64,000 nucleotides of DNA, from positions 4,216,001-4,280,000 of the forward strand of contig NZ_PJMQ01000001.1 of assembly GCF_002846335.1 (NCBI RefSeq), in the 5' to 3' direction. How positions within the stretch are numbered: the first letter of the stretch is position 1; each line of letters starts with the position of its first letter. Below the pieces are notes generated by a model. That model was not told the origin of the DNA, made no database searches, and saw only the letters and a list, made by a program, of their open reading frames with translations. Both the position numbers and the translations under genes were made by a program. Source of the stretch: Janthinobacterium sp. 61 (GTDB lineage Bacteria > Pseudomonadota > Gammaproteobacteria > Burkholderiales > Burkholderiaceae_D). This document shows, piece after piece, positions 63,069-64,000 of the stretch.

Positions 63069-64000
63069 CTAAATGACGACGTCTTCCGCCACGGCGGCGC
63101 TGCGCGCCTTGCGGGCCGGCGTTTTTTTCACTGCGGACGATTTTTTCGCCGTTGCCGGCTTCTTGGCCGCCACCGGCGTCTTCACGGCCGCCTTGGCGGC
63201 CTTGGGTACGGTAGCCCGGCGTTTGGCCGGCGCCTTTTTCTCTGGCTGCGGCATGGCCTCTGCGGCCAGTTCCTGCGCCAGTGCCGCCAGGCGCTGTTCA
63301 ATGATGGCGCAATAATCGGGGTTCAGTTCGAAACCCACAAAATCGCGCCCGCAGCGCTTGGCCGCCAGGGCCGTGGTGCCGCTGCCCATGAACAGGTCGA
63401 GCACCACGCCGCCGGGCGGGCACGAGGCCTTGAGCATGCGCTCGATGATCTCGAGCGGCTTTTGCGTCGGGTGGTCGGCCCGTTCCGGATGTTCCTTGTG
63501 CAGGCGCGACACGCTCCACAAGTCTTTCGGGTTGTAGCCTACTTCCAGCCATTTCGCGCCGATGAAGATCGAGCGCGAACGGGCTTTCTTGGTGGCCGCG
63601 TCGTAGGCGATGCGCACCGCGTCAAGGTCGAAGTAGTAATCCTTGCGCTTGACGAAGAAGCCGATGGTGTCGTGCACCGATGAAAAGCTGCGCACACTGC
63701 CGCCCATGGATGGCACGCGGCGGTCCCAGATGATTTCATTCATCATCGCCATGCGCTGTTTCAGCATGACGAAAATCTCCGGCGAATAGCGCCAGGTCAA
63801 AAAGATATACAGGCTGCCGTTGGCTTTCAGCTTGGGCAGCGCCGCATCGATCCATGCCTCCGTCCAGCGCAGGTAGTCGGCCACCGACTGCTGGTCCGAG
63901 GCGTTGCCATAATCCTTGCCCAGGTTGTACGGCGGATCGGTCAGGATCAGGTCCACGGAGCCATCGGGAATACGCGCCAGCCCCGCCAGCGCGTCTTCGC
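63069..64000 (-). CDS. Beta-class DNA adenine methyltransferase with H1-like tail (5' end outside window)
   Basis: The coding frame is open to the right edge (last visible bases read EDALAGLARIPDGSVDLILTDPPYN), so the start lies beyond 64000. DPPYN (motif IV) comes before the SAM-binding LFMGSGTTALAA (motif I), which is the beta-class order, and DPPY suggests N6-adenine. The target-recognition part lies between (VPSMGGSVRSFSSVHDTIGFF). HPTQKPLEIIERML is conserved. The last 55 residues form a Lys/Ala/Pro-rich tail (KKAPAKRR, AAKKPATAKK), like histone H1-type proteins of bacteria. No restriction partner is visible. Related to YhdJ-like solitary enzymes. Confidence 0.88.
   Translation of the reverse strand, partial: EDALAGLARIPDGSVDLILTDPPYNLGKDYGNASDQQSVADYLRWTEAWIDAALPKLKANGSLYIFLTWRYSPEIFVMLKQRMAMMNEIIWDRRVPSMGGSVRSFSSVHDTIGFFVKRKDYYFDLDAVRIAYDAATKKARSRSIFIGAKWLEVGYNPKDLWSVSRLHKEHPERADHPTQKPLEIIERMLKASCPPGGVVLDLFMGSGTTALAAKRCGRDFVGFELNPDYCAIIEQRLAALAQELAAEAMPQPEKKAPAKRRATVPKAAKAAVKTPVAAKKPATAKKSSAVKKTPARKARSAAVAEDVVI

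Overview
The window is GC-rich, densely coded and has a betaproteobacterial gene content. The clearest marker is the hisC-B-H-A-F-I-E / HIT / tatA-B-C block (56104-63035), with dinB, ahpCF, rep, priA and hemE as supporting genes. The overall look is that of Oxalobacteraceae (Janthinobacterium/Massilia/Duganella type). That placement is an inference from recognised gene order and protein similarity, because no rRNA gene is present. There is no phage, transposase, integrase or CRISPR array; this is mainly core and soft-core chromosome.

Layout. 1-2629 is the 3' part of a TonB-dependent receptor. 2764-5002 holds rdgC and dinB, the latter under a perfect LexA box. 5107-7251 is an exported oligopeptidase B. 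7266-8032 is a tandemly duplicated tRNA-Val/tRNA-Asp transcription unit. 8237-10333 is a small ABC transporter pair and a CzcE-like periplasmic protein. 10403-12772 is ahpC-ahpF with a candidate OxyR site. 12858-16291 holds a DUF3597 protein and an NMT1-PAS-GGDEF-EAL c-di-GMP sensor. 16425-22473 is a complete ribose operon rbsB-A-C-R-K-D with an RbsR-type palindrome. 22604-23546 is a DMT exporter with two operator palindromes. 23649-27747 is an uncharacterised four-gene membrane/zinc-ribbon operon. 28029-31020 holds ygiQ, a DUF4404 gene and a VF530-type gene.

31130-35664 contains two tandem exported M3 metallopeptidases. slyX, an orphan antitoxin-like gene, rep helicase, an SRPBCC protein and a degenerate HD-GYP protein follow. 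40477-42945 is a stand-alone dihydrolipoyl dehydrogenase divergent from an ArgP-type LysR regulator. priA (42947-45016) and hemE (45858-46943) flank an 841-bp AT-rich gap with eight DnaA-box-like sites, the best candidate in the window for a replication origin. 47142-53807 is an S9 peptidase translationally coupled to a 1393-residue SNF2 ATPase, then a small membrane protein. 53973-55835 is an exported DUF885 metallopeptidase. The tat and his genes run leftwards to 63035. The window ends inside an adenine-type DNA methyltransferase with a histone-H1-like tail.

Themes. Several units show readable control: LexA at dinB, OxyR at ahpC, RbsR at rbsB, a MarR-like operator pair at the DMT exporter and a LysR dyad between lpd and argP. 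Five exported or peptide-cleaving hydrolases (PtrB, two M3, S9, DUF885) suggest a peptide-scavenging lifestyle. The items I would look at first are the candidate origin and the zinc-ribbon envelope operon.
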